From: Streptomyces sp. MUM 2J
Lineage (GTDB): Bacteria; Actinomycetota; Actinomycetes; Streptomycetales; Streptomycetaceae
Direction of reading: 5' to 3'
Length of the DNA stretch: 51,554 nucleotides
NCBI RefSeq assembly: GCF_022414535.1
Contig: NZ_JADWYM010000046.1
Location: 1 to 51,554 of the forward strand
Of this stretch, positions 11,734 to 19,453 are shown piece after piece. Numbering within the stretch: the stretch's first letter is position 1; every line of letters starts with the position of its first letter. A model generated the notes under the pieces. That model ran no database searches. It worked only from the letters and a program-made list of their open reading frames with translations, and was not told where the DNA came from. Position numbers and translations under genes: made by a program.

Positions 11734-11780
11734 CCGGGCACCGGGCACCGGGCACCGGGCACCGGGCACCGGGCACCGGG
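11734..11780. repeat. 7-bp tandem repeat (CCGGGCA)
   Basis: Six exact copies of CCGGGCA plus a partial copy lie in the gap between the pknB terminator and the sortase stop. No function is evident. It is probably a slippage-prone simple repeat, and it has the same unit length as the tract at 20301-20342. Confidence 0.9.
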
Positions 11781-11807
11781 GGCGCGAACGCCCGGAGGGC
11801 GCCTCCG

Positions 11808-12554
11808 TCAGCCGCGCAGTTCCTGCGGCGGGGTGCGGTCGCTGTCGACCGGGTCCACCCGCACCAGCTCGCCCCAGACCACGTACCGGTACCGGCTCGT
11901 GTACACCGGCGTGCAGGTCGTCAGGGTGATGTAGTGACCCGCCTTCTTCCGCCCGGACTCCCGGGGGATCCGGGCGAGGACGTCGACGTCGAACTTCGAG
12001 GTCTCCGGAAGGACGGCGTAGACCTTGTAGACGTACCAGTTGTCCTTCGTCTCGAAGACGATCGGGTCGCCCTTGCCCAGCTTGTCGATGTTGTGGAACT
12101 TCGCGCCGTGGCCGTCGCGGTGGGCGGCGAGGGAGAAGTTGCCCTCCTTGCCGGTCATCGGCAGCGTGGCCTTGACCGGCTCGGTGTAGTAGCCGGCGAC
12201 GCCGTCGTTGAGTACCTCCGCGGAGGTTCCCTTCTCGACCAGGACCTCGCCGTTGTGCATCGCGGGGACGTGCAGGAAGCCGATGCCGTTCTTGGCGTCG
12301 AAGGCGGCGGGGGTGTCGTCGGCACCCTCCTGCGCCCACTGGTGGCGGACCTTGTCGGCCTGCCGGCCGGCGGCCCGGTCGGCGATGACGTTCGTCCACC
12401 ACAGGGAGTAGACGACGAACAGGCCGAGCACCAGGCCTGCCGTGATGAGGAGTTCACCGAGGACGCTGACGGCCACCGCGATCCGGCCACCGCCGCGCCG
12501 GCGCCCCGGGGACGGAGGAGATGACGTGTCGGTGTCCTCTGCGGTCGCTGCCAC
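11808..12554 (-). CDS. srtE: Class E sortase
   Basis: A 248-residue sortase that anchors surface proteins by cleaving an LAXTG-type sorting signal. An N-terminal cytoplasmic tail and one membrane helix (about 27-52) precede the catalytic domain, with the active-site His in AAHRDGH, Cys214 in TLTTC and Arg in SRYRYVVW. In Streptomyces class E sortases display chaplins, which are needed for aerial growth. It starts at GTG 12554, 12 bp after the next sortase gene, so the sortase/pabA genes probably form one minus-strand operon. Confidence 0.92.
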   Translation of the reverse strand: MAATAEDTDTSSPPSPGRRRGGGRIAVAVSVLGELLITAGLVLGLFVVYSLWWTNVIADRAAGRQADKVRHQWAQEGADDTPAAFDAKNGIGFLHVPAMHNGEVLVEKGTSAEVLNDGVAGYYTEPVKATLPMTGKEGNFSLAAHRDGHGAKFHNIDKLGKGDPIVFETKDNWYVYKVYAVLPETSKFDVDVLARIPRESGRKKAGHYITLTTCTPVYTSRYRYVVWGELVRVDPVDSDRTPPQELRG

Positions 12555-12566
12555 TGTTATCTGCCC

Positions 12567-13763
12567 TTAACTGACGAGCGCATCCGGCTTGCCCTTGCTG
12601 CGCGGCCGTTCCTCGACCATCTTGCCCCAGACGATCAGCCGGTACTTGCTGGTGAACTCCGGCGTGCATGTCGTGAGGGTGATGTAGCGGCCGGGAGCCT
12701 TGAAACCGGAGCCCTTGGGGACCGGATCGAGGACGGAGACGTTGCCCGGCGAGGTCACCGGCAGGGTCGACGCCATCTTGTAGACGTAGTAGGTGTCCTG
12801 GGTCTCGACGACGATCGCGTCGCCGGGCTGGAGCCGGTTGATGTACCGGAACGGCTCGCCGTGCGTGTTGCGGTGGCCCGCCAGGCCGAAGTTGCCGGTC
12901 TTCGCGTCGGGCATCGCGGTCTTCAGGGGGCTCTCGCCGTAGTGGCCGACCATGCCCTTGTCGAGGACCTTCTTGTTGCTGACGCCCTCGGCGATGGGCA
13001 CCACCACGTCCAGCCGGGGAATGTGCAGGAGGGCGAAGCCCTGCCCCGGCGCGAACGCCCCCGGGTTCCGCTTGCCGTCCGCCCAGTCCTGCTGGAGGCT
13101 GCTGGCCTCCTTGCCCGCCTGTGCGTGCGCCCGGACGTTCGTCCACCACAGCTGGTAGGAGACGAACAGCAGCATCAGCACGCCCGTGGTGATGAACAGC
13201 TCGCCGATCGCCCGGCTGGCGACGACGGTGGCGCCCGGCTTCCGTGCCCGCGCCTGCCGGCGGGCCTCGACGCGGGACAGGGGCGCCTGCGGCCCGTCCC
13301 CACCGGCTGTGCCCGCCGCGGGAGTGCCGGCGCTCGGCGGGCCGCCGCGACGCCCACGACGGCGCTTGGCGGCCTTTCTGCGGGCCGCGCGGCCGCCTGG
13401 TGTGGTTTCGGAGGCGGGAGAACCCGAAGGGGCCGCCGAGGCCCCGGAGACGGAGGAGGCGGCCTGCAGGGCGCCCGCCGGTATCCGCAGGGCCACCGTC
13501 TCGTCGTCGCCGGGAGGTCGGTACCCCCCGCCGTACGGCTCCTCGCGGTGCGTTTCGTACGGCTCCCCGTACGCGGCGGCTCGGTCCGCCCGCGCCTCCT
13601 CCTCGGCCGGCTGCTCGTACGGCGCCGCGTGCCCCTGGTCCGCGGGGGATCCACCGCCGTACGCCCCGGTCTCGCCGGACCAGTCCTCGAACGTGCCGGG
13701 CTCCCCGTACGCCCGGTGCCCGTACGAGGTGCCCGACTCGCGCTCGGGGCGCAGCGCGGTCAC
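12567..13763 (-). CDS. srtE: Class E sortase with long disordered N-terminal region
   Basis: A 398-residue sortase. The first ~190 residues are low-complexity and charged (Gly/Tyr/Glu-rich, then Arg/Lys-rich), followed by a membrane helix (about 195-220) and the catalytic domain with His in AGHRNTHG, Cys366 in TLTTC and Arg in SKYRLIVWG. The start GTG at 13763 overlaps the pabA stop (GTGA), indicating translational coupling. The cytoplasmic extension is far longer than in its two neighbours and its role is unknown. Confidence 0.9.
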   Translation of the reverse strand: MTALRPERESGTSYGHRAYGEPGTFEDWSGETGAYGGGSPADQGHAAPYEQPAEEEARADRAAAYGEPYETHREEPYGGGYRPPGDDETVALRIPAGALQAASSVSGASAAPSGSPASETTPGGRAARRKAAKRRRGRRGGPPSAGTPAAGTAGGDGPQAPLSRVEARRQARARKPGATVVASRAIGELFITTGVLMLLFVSYQLWWTNVRAHAQAGKEASSLQQDWADGKRNPGAFAPGQGFALLHIPRLDVVVPIAEGVSNKKVLDKGMVGHYGESPLKTAMPDAKTGNFGLAGHRNTHGEPFRYINRLQPGDAIVVETQDTYYVYKMASTLPVTSPGNVSVLDPVPKGSGFKAPGRYITLTTCTPEFTSKYRLIVWGKMVEERPRSKGKPDALVS

Positions 13764-14398
13764 GCCGTGGCCCTGCCCACCACCGGGGCGAGCCCCGCCG
13801 ACCTCGCCACGGCACCCTGGTCGCCGCATTCCACCAGCCAGTTGGCCAGCATCAGGTGGCCGTGCTCGGTCAGCACCGATTCCGGATGGAACTGCACGCC
13901 CTCGACCGGGAGTTCACGGTGACGCAGGCCCATGATGATGCCGTCGTGCGTGCGCGCGGTGACCTCCAGCTCGGCCGGCACGGTCAGCGGCTCGGCTGCC
14001 AGCGAGTGGTAGCGGGTCGCCGTGAAGGGAGACGGCAGGCCCGCGAAGACGCCCTTGCCCCCGTGCTCCACCAGCGACGTCTTGCCGTGCAGCAGCTCCG
14101 GCGCGCGGTCCACCACGCCGCCGTAGGCGACCTGCATCGACTGCATGCCCAGGCAGACGCCGAAGACGGGGACCCCGCTGTCCGCGCAGTGGCGGACCAT
14201 GTCGACGCAGACGCCCGCCTCCTCCGGCTTGCCCGGTCCCGGCGAGAGCAGGACCCCGTCGAAGCCGTCGTCGGCGTGCGCGGTCGACACCTCGTCGTTG
14301 CGCAGCACCTCGCACTCGGCCCCGAGCTGGTAGAGGTACTGGACCAGGTTGAAGACGAAGCTGTCGTAGTTGTCGACGACGAGGATGCGCGCGCTCAC
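13760..14398 (-). CDS. pabA: Glutamine amidotransferase, PabA/TrpG type
   Basis: A 212-residue class I glutamine amidotransferase. The triad is Cys in GVCLGMQ with His and Glu in QFHPESV, and the oxyanion motif LLSPGPGKP is present. It releases ammonia from glutamine for a chorismate-using partner (aminodeoxychorismate or anthranilate synthase), which is not encoded here. Amphibolic PabA/TrpG use is common in this family. The GTG start overlaps the stop of the small membrane-protein gene upstream, and its own stop overlaps the sortase start, an unexpected co-translated arrangement of a folate enzyme with sortases. Confidence 0.92.
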   Translation of the reverse strand: MSARILVVDNYDSFVFNLVQYLYQLGAECEVLRNDEVSTAHADDGFDGVLLSPGPGKPEEAGVCVDMVRHCADSGVPVFGVCLGMQSMQVAYGGVVDRAPELLHGKTSLVEHGGKGVFAGLPSPFTATRYHSLAAEPLTVPAELEVTARTHDGIIMGLRHRELPVEGVQFHPESVLTEHGHLMLANWLVECGDQGAVARSAGLAPVVGRATA

Positions 14399-14556
14399 TG
14401 GTTGTCCACCGTCACATCGTTGAAGGGAAGCAGCGGTTCGGCCCAGGGGAAGACGTACTGGAACAGGACGTAGACCACGGCCAGGGCCAGCAGGAGCGAC
14501 AGCAGCGCCTTCACCCAAGCGTTCCCCGGCAGATGCCGCCAGATCCAGCCGTACAT
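14395..14556 (-). CDS. Small single-pass membrane protein
   Basis: A 53-residue protein starting MYGWIWRHLPGN with one hydrophobic helix (about 19-40). The ATG at 14556 is preceded by GGAAGGGA at good spacing, better than the upstream GTG at 14577. Its stop overlaps the pabA GTG. Small proteins of this type are conserved at this locus in Streptomyces as far as I recall. No function can be assigned. Confidence 0.75.
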   Translation of the reverse strand: MYGWIWRHLPGNAWVKALLSLLLALAVVYVLFQYVFPWAEPLLPFNDVTVDNQ

Positions 14557-14608
14557 GCCGTCCCTTCCGTCGCCCACGGCATCGGATTCGCGCCGTACCG
14601 CCCCCAGA

Positions 14609-15280
14609 CTAACGGCGCAGCGCCTCCGGTTGGCCTGTGTCCACGGGCTTGGTGGAGTCGAGGTGCGCCCAGACGATGAGGCGGTGGCTGTGGCCCCACT
14701 CCGGATCGCACGTGGTCAGCGTGAGATAGCGGCCGGGGCGGGTGTACCCCGATGCCCGGGGCACAGGATCGATCACCGCGACGTCCTCCGGGACGGTCTT
14801 GTACGGTCCTTTGTCGATCCGATACGTGTACCAACGCGCCCCGTCGGTCAGGACGACGGAGTCGCCGGGGCGCAACCGGGGGAAGTCCTTGAAGGGGTCG
14901 CCGTGGGTGCGGCGGTGACCGGCGACGGAGAAGTTGCCCGGCTGCCCGAGCCGCGCGGTGCCCGGGTAGTGGCCGAGGCCCTTGGCCAGAGTGCCGGTGT
15001 CGGTGCCCTGGAGCACCGGCTTGTTCCACGTGGAACCGAGACGGGGGATGTACATGATCGCGAAGGCTTCACCGGCCGGGTACGCCGTGGCCCGGGGCGA
15101 GGGTGCCGGCTGAGCGCCCCGCAGGGCCCAGTGCCGCCGTAACGTGTCGATCTGGTCGTCCATGACGTCGTCGGCCCGTACGCCCGTCCAGAACAGCACG
15201 TAGGTGACGAACAACACCATCACGGTGCCGGCGGTGAGGCTGAGCTCGCTCAGCGTCCTGACGATCACCCGCACCGACAC
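14609..15280 (-). CDS. srtE: Class E sortase
   Basis: A 223-residue sortase with an N-terminal membrane helix (about 12-33) and the catalytic residues His in AGHRRTHG, Cys191 in TLTTC and Arg in SHRLIVW. It lacks the long cytoplasmic extension of its middle paralogue. Third class E sortase of the same block, separated from the others by pabA and a small membrane-protein gene. Start is GTG 15280, 15 bp after the DUF881 gene. Confidence 0.9.
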   Translation of the reverse strand: MSVRVIVRTLSELSLTAGTVMVLFVTYVLFWTGVRADDVMDDQIDTLRRHWALRGAQPAPSPRATAYPAGEAFAIMYIPRLGSTWNKPVLQGTDTGTLAKGLGHYPGTARLGQPGNFSVAGHRRTHGDPFKDFPRLRPGDSVVLTDGARWYTYRIDKGPYKTVPEDVAVIDPVPRASGYTRPGRYLTLTTCDPEWGHSHRLIVWAHLDSTKPVDTGQPEALRR

Positions 15281-15295
15281 AGGACCCCCCGGTGA

Positions 15296-16075
15296 TCACT
15301 CCACTGGCTGCGCGTAGTGCAGGTCCAGGGTGCCCGAGTAGCCCGGCAGAGTCACCGTGCCGTCCTCGGTGACCTTCCAGCCCAGGCCGTACACGTTCAC
15401 GTACACCATGTAGTTCTGGATCGCCGGGGAGCCGGCGAGGGCCTGCTGGAGCTTCTCCGGGTCGCCGACGGCCTGGATCTTGTAGGGCGGTGAGTAGACA
15501 CGGCCCTGGAGGATCAGGGTGTTGCCGACGCAGCGCACCGCGCTGGTGGAGATCAGCCGCTGGTCCATGACCTTGATGCCCCGGGCGCCGCCCTCCCAGA
15601 GCGCGTTCACCACGGCCTGGAGATCCTGCTGGTGGATGACCAGGTAGTCGGGCTGCGGCTCGGGGTAGCCGGGGAGCTTGGCGGTGGCGTCGGGCGGGGC
15701 GTCGTTGAGGGTGACCGTGATCGCCTCGCCGCTGAGCTTCTGGGTGCCGGCGTCCTTCTCCAGCGCCGCGAGCCGGTCGTCGTCGGCCTTGGTGCTGCCG
15801 TTGTCACGGCCGGCGAGGGCGTCCACGTCACCCCGCAGCACCGCGTTGGCGTCGTCCAGCTCCTTGTTCTTGCGGCTGCGCTCCTGGATGAGGTCGGAGA
15901 GCTTCAGCAGGGACGCGTCCGTGCGGATGTTGGTGCCCTTGGCCGTCTGGAAGCTGGTGATGAAGATGAGTCCCGCGAGAGCGAAGACGGCCACGGTGAG
16001 CACCCGCACCGGGCGGAAGCCTCCCCGGCGGGCAGCACTGGATCCCGTCCCGGGGGAGTCGGCAGAATTGCTCAA
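15296..16075 (-). CDS. DUF881 membrane protein
   Basis: A 259-residue protein with one transmembrane helix (about 24-46), a coiled-coil-like charged segment (about 60-105) and a C-terminal DUF881 domain (about 115-250). DUF881 proteins are widespread near division genes (crgA, sepF) in Gram-positive bacteria, and their function is unsettled. The start is TTG at 16075, with GGAG and AAGGG upstream. It is divergent from crgA. Confidence 0.87.
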   Translation of the reverse strand: MSNSADSPGTGSSAARRGGFRPVRVLTVAVFALAGLIFITSFQTAKGTNIRTDASLLKLSDLIQERSRKNKELDDANAVLRGDVDALAGRDNGSTKADDDRLAALEKDAGTQKLSGEAITVTLNDAPPDATAKLPGYPEPQPDYLVIHQQDLQAVVNALWEGGARGIKVMDQRLISTSAVRCVGNTLILQGRVYSPPYKIQAVGDPEKLQQALAGSPAIQNYMVYVNVYGLGWKVTEDGTVTLPGYSGTLDLHYAQPVE

Positions 16076-16224
16076 CGTACCCTTATCTCCTTCGGCGCCA
16101 CGGAAGCACTACGCTAACGGACGCCCGGGGGAGCACTCAGTGTCCCCTCGCTCCTCGGACACTGCACCTACGCCCGACCCAGTTCCCTGCGCGGCCACGC
16201 AGCGCATCGACAGGAGAGACCCTC

Positions 16225-16479
16225 GTGCCGAAGTCACGTATCCGCAAGAAGGCCGACTACACGCCGCCGCCGGCCAGGCAGGCGGCGGCCGTCAAGCTGA
16301 GCAACCGAAGCTGGGTCGCACCCGTCATGCTGGCCATGTTCCTCATCGGGTTGGCTTGGATCGTCGTGTTCTACGTCACCGACGGTTCGCTGCCGATCGA
16401 CAGCCTGGACAACTGGAACATCGTGGTGGGCTTCGGCTTCATCGCGGCCGGATTCGGCGTCTCCACGCAGTGGAAGTAG
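16225..16479 (+). CDS. crgA: Cell division inhibitor CrgA
   Basis: An 84-residue protein with the family's usual basic N-terminus (MPKSRIRKKADYTPP) and two transmembrane helices (about 32-52 and 64-80). CrgA coordinates growth and septation in aerial hyphae by affecting FtsZ ring formation and binds division proteins in mycobacteria. Start is GTG 16225 after CAGGAGAG. Size and sequence match Streptomyces CrgA closely from memory. Confidence 0.95.
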   Translation: MPKSRIRKKADYTPPPARQAAAVKLSNRSWVAPVMLAMFLIGLAWIVVFYVTDGSLPIDSLDNWNIVVGFGFIAAGFGVSTQWK

Positions 16480-16526
16480 CGGCGACCGGGCAGTGAACGC
16501 AGCTCTGCCCAGGGCTATCCGCTGAG

Positions 16527-16740
16527 TTATCCACAGCCTGGAGAAATATCCACACCCCACCTGGGGAAAAGAAACGACGATCTGTGGATAACCCACTGGG
16601 TGTTGACGCCGGTACGACTGCCACACTGCGCCTCGCAAGACTGTTCGCCCTCTGCCTGACCTGCGGAAACACGGGTCAGTGACAGGGGGCACAGTTGTTC
16701 CCGCACCGTATGCACAAGATTCGCCACACCCTGTGGACAA
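16527..16740. promoter_or_regulatory. Cluster of four DnaA boxes
   Basis: The crgA-rhomboid gap contains TTATCCACA (16527-16535), ATATCCACA (16546-16554), TGTGGATAA (16583-16591) and TGTGGACAA (16732-16740). Three of these are perfect or consensus DnaA boxes in mixed orientation. The segment is also locally AT-richer than its surroundings. Non-origin DnaA-box clusters near oriC that titrate DnaA and limit initiation have been described in Streptomyces. If the block is syntenic with S. coelicolor, oriC lies roughly 20-50 kb away. Function as a DnaA sink is an inference. Confidence 0.75.
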
Positions 16741-16748
16741 CGATTCGC

Positions 16749-17639
16749 TCAGGTGAGCTGGGCCGTCCTCAGCAGGGTGATCAGGACCACCGCCGCCAGC
16801 ACCACCGCACAGGTCCCGTACTGCACCAGTGACCGCCGCTCACGCGGGGCGTGCACCATCGCGTACCCGACGATCACACCCGCGACCAGACCGCCGATGT
16901 GGGCCTGCCAGGCGATGTTGGCCCAGCTGAAGGTGAAGATCAGGTTGATGACCAGCAGGGCGATGACCGGCCGCATGTCGTAGTCGAGCCGGCGCAGCAG
17001 GACCGCCGTCGCGCCGAAGAGGCCGAAGATGGCGCCCGAGGCGCCGAGGGAGGGCTGGTTGGGCGCGGCGAGCAGGTAGGTGAGCGCGCTGCCCGCCAGT
17101 CCCGAGACGAAGTACAGCGCCACGAAGCGGGCGCGGCCCAGCGCCGCCTCCAGCGGACCACCCAGCCACCACAGGCTGAGCATGTTGAACAGGATGTGGA
17201 TGTAGCTGCCGTGCAGGAACATCGCGGTCAGCAGCCGGTACCACTGGCCCTCCGCGATCCCCTCCAGGGAGCCGAGGAGCGGGACGTAGGCCCGGCCGAG
17301 GAGCTCGAACCGCTCCGTGAAGCGGTCCCCGACCGCCATCTGGGCCAGGAAGGCGGCCAGACACACGCCGAGGATGATCTTCGTGACCAGCCGGGGGTCC
17401 TCGGTGACCGTGCCGCCCGCCAGCGTGCGCGGCCGGAAGGCCGAGCGGGACGGGCCCCCGCCCGAGGTACCGCGGACGCAGTCCGGGCACTGGAAGCCCA
17501 CGGACGCCTCGACCATGCACTCGGGGCAGATCGGGCGCTCGCAGCGGGTGCAGCGGATACCCGTCTCGCGGTCGGGATGGCGGTAGCAGCCGGGCAGGCT
17601 CTGCGCATCCTGCCGGCTGTCGCCGGGAGCCTGCTCCAT
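16749..17639 (-). CDS. Rhomboid-family intramembrane serine protease with zinc-binding N-terminus
   Basis: A 296-residue (310 from GTG 17681) protein. The N-terminus carries a B-box-like zinc-binding motif (CYRHPDRETGIRCTRCERP, then CPEC and CPDC). Six or more transmembrane segments follow with the rhomboid catalytic dyad: Ser in LGASGAIFG and His in WQAHIGG, plus a HGSYIHILFN motif in the loop region. It cleaves substrates within the membrane; the physiological substrate is unknown. I prefer ATG 17639 because it gives the start usual for homologues. The stop lies 8 bp from the last DnaA box. Confidence 0.9.
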   Translation of the reverse strand: MEQAPGDSRQDAQSLPGCYRHPDRETGIRCTRCERPICPECMVEASVGFQCPDCVRGTSGGGPSRSAFRPRTLAGGTVTEDPRLVTKIILGVCLAAFLAQMAVGDRFTERFELLGRAYVPLLGSLEGIAEGQWYRLLTAMFLHGSYIHILFNMLSLWWLGGPLEAALGRARFVALYFVSGLAGSALTYLLAAPNQPSLGASGAIFGLFGATAVLLRRLDYDMRPVIALLVINLIFTFSWANIAWQAHIGGLVAGVIVGYAMVHAPRERRSLVQYGTCAVVLAAVVLITLLRTAQLT

Positions 17640-17731
17640 GGGATCCCCCAGGTCGTCGGTCGTCTCGGGCGGCTGCACCACAGGTGCGCCCCGCTCATCC
17701 TTACGGACGAGCGGGGCAAATGGTTCCCCCC

Positions 17732-18265
17732 TCAGCCCTGGCGGATCTCCACGACCACCGTCTCGATGACGACGTCGTCGAGCGGCCGCTCGGTGCGCGG
17801 GTTGGTCGGGCTGGCCGCGATGGCGTCGACGACCTTCCGGCCGGCGGGGCCGCTGACCTCGCCGAAGATGGTGTGCTTGCGGTTCAGCCAGGTCGTGGGC
17901 GACACGGTGATGAAGAACTGCGAGCCGTTGGTGCCCGGCCCGGCGTTGGCCATGGCCAGCAGGTACGGCTTGGAGAACTGCAGGTCGGGGTGGAACTCGT
18001 CGGCGAACTGGTAGCCCGGGTCACCCGTGCCGTTGCCCAGCGGGTCGCCGCCCTGGATCATGAAACCACTGATCACGCGATGGAAGACCGTGCCGTCGTA
18101 CAGCCTGGCCGTGGACCTCTCGCCGGTGGCGGGATGCGTCCACTCCCGCTCGCCCCGGGCGAGCTCGACGAAGTTCTTGACCGTGGCGGGAGCGTGGTCC
18201 GGGAAGAGCCGGATCTCGATGTCGCCGTGACTGGTCTTCAGGGTGGCGTAGAGCTGCTCGGCCAC
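17732..18265 (-). CDS. ppiA: Cyclophilin-type peptidyl-prolyl isomerase
   Basis: A 177-residue cytoplasmic cyclophilin without signal peptide. It has the family core: FHRVISGFMIQGGDP, ANAGPGTNGSQFFI and HTIFGEV, with catalytic Arg in FHRV and Phe/His residues in place. It catalyses proline cis-trans isomerisation during folding. Start GTG 18265 follows GGAAGG at six bases. It is the leftward partner of a divergent promoter with the DUF5324 gene. Confidence 0.93.
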   Translation of the reverse strand: MAEQLYATLKTSHGDIEIRLFPDHAPATVKNFVELARGEREWTHPATGERSTARLYDGTVFHRVISGFMIQGGDPLGNGTGDPGYQFADEFHPDLQFSKPYLLAMANAGPGTNGSQFFITVSPTTWLNRKHTIFGEVSGPAGRKVVDAIAASPTNPRTERPLDDVVIETVVVEIRQG

Positions 18266-18581
18266 TGTGTGCCTTCCGTCGTCCTCCTGTGGCGTCACGA
18301 TCCTCGCACGGTCGGCGAAAAGGCGAAAAGCAGGCGCCGGCCGGCCCGTGACGGGGGCGCGCGCCGCCGATCCGTGGCATTGTCGTCGACAAGCTCCTGT
18401 TGCCCCGCATTCATCCCCTATTGCACCGGAAGCGGGGCGGCCGTACCGGGCCGCACGGCGCTCCCCGGAGCGCGTCTGCACCCGTATGCCGCTCCCCGCA
18501 TGCCACACCGATCCGGTGCAGGCATGATCCGCAAAAGGGTGGAGAAGTCGAATGACCGTACGCCACCGAGGAGGAGGAACC
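18266..18581. other. Divergent promoter region, ppiA and NshA-like gene
   Basis: No convincing gene is seen in these 316 bp. They separate two divergent starts and must hold both promoters. A GAGGAGGA box precedes the DUF5324 GTG. Confidence 0.5.
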
Positions 18582-19283
18582 GTGACCCGCATCGACAGCG
18601 TGCGCGCCGCGACCGGTTCGGCGAAGGACAGCGTGCTGCACGCCGCGGAAGTGGTGGCGCCCTACGCCGACACGGCCAAGGAGAGGGCCGCGCACTACGC
18701 GCACGAGGCTCGCGTACGGCTCGCGCCCAAGGTGTCGCAGGCCGCCGAACAGGCCCGCGTCCAGTACGACGCCCTGGTCGCGCCACGGCTGGAACAGGCC
18801 ATGACGCATGTGCCGCCGAAGATGGACGCGGCCGCGCACGAGGCCGCCGCGTACACCGCCCGGGCCGCCCGGCAGGCCGCCGACTATTCCCTGCCGAAGA
18901 TCGAGCAGGCGCTGGCGGCGGCCGGGCCCATGAAGGACGAGGCCGCGGCGCGCAGCGCCGCGGCGCTGGCCGCGCTGCGCACCCAGGTGACCGCGGCGGA
19001 GATCCAGAGGATGGCCCGCAGGCACGACCGGCGGGCACGGGCCGGCCGTGTCGCGAAGACGCTGCTGGTGCTGGGGGCCACCGCCTGCGGCGCCTTCGCC
19101 GCCTGGAAGTGGTGGGACAAGCAGGCGAACCCGGACTGGCTGGTGGAGCCGCCCGTCGCCACGGAGGTGCCCGAGGGCGGCCGGCTGACATCGGTCGACG
19201 GCAGCGGCAACGCGGTGCTGGACCCGGAGGTGCTGGCCAAGGAGGCCGATGAGGAAGCGGCGAAGCGCGACGAGCAGGACTGA
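18582..19283 (+). CDS. DUF5324 / NshA-like protein
   Basis: A 233-residue protein, largely Ala-rich helices (about 1-150, apolipoprotein- or LEA-like heptads), then one hydrophobic segment (about 160-178) and an acidic tail. Streptomyces homologues are annotated DUF5324 or 'nosiheptide resistance regulatory protein' (NshA), a name from its position upstream of the thiopeptide-resistance methyltransferase gene in a nosiheptide producer. The same arrangement is present here. A regulatory role has little support from the sequence, since no DNA-binding motif is visible. Start is GTG 18582 after GAGGAGGA. Confidence 0.8.
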   Translation: MTRIDSVRAATGSAKDSVLHAAEVVAPYADTAKERAAHYAHEARVRLAPKVSQAAEQARVQYDALVAPRLEQAMTHVPPKMDAAAHEAAAYTARAARQAADYSLPKIEQALAAAGPMKDEAAARSAAALAALRTQVTAAEIQRMARRHDRRARAGRVAKTLLVLGATACGAFAAWKWWDKQANPDWLVEPPVATEVPEGGRLTSVDGSGNAVLDPEVLAKEADEEAAKRDEQD

Positions 19284-19378
19284 GGCGCGGCTGGCGTAGC
19301 CGGCCGCTGCGCGGAACGTGCCGCAGGGCTCGGCGCACGGCCGGCGGATCCGGCCGGTACGGCTCGTGTGCGGCGAGC

Positions 19379-19408
19379 GGGGCGGAGGGCGTGGCTGCCC
19401 TCCGCCCC
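19379..19408. terminator. 12-bp GC-rich hairpin between NshA-like gene and tsr
   Basis: The perfect stem GGGGCGGAGGGC/GCCCTCCGCCCC has a six-base loop. It lies 95 bp after the DUF5324 stop and ends just before the proposed tsr promoter, so it most likely terminates the upstream transcript. If tsr also has an upstream promoter it could instead act as an attenuator. Confidence 0.6.
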
Positions 19409-19417
19409 GCCGCGCCG

Positions 19418-19447
19418 TTCGGGGCGGAACGGGCGCGACACTACAAT
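19418..19447 (+). promoter_or_regulatory. Candidate tsr promoter giving a leaderless mRNA
   Basis: TACAAT at 19442-19447 is a good -10 box lying only 6 bases before the tsr ATG (19454). Transcription would begin at or next to the A of the ATG. No Shine-Dalgarno sequence exists between the hairpin and the ATG, which fits a leaderless message. The -35 match (TTCGGG, 19418-19423, 18-bp spacing) is weak. Confidence 0.5.
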
Positions 19448-19453
19448 CACGGC

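Noticed and set aside
11734..11780. CRISPR array
   Set aside because: The unit is 7 bp without spacers, and no cas genes are present. The same holds for 20301-20342.
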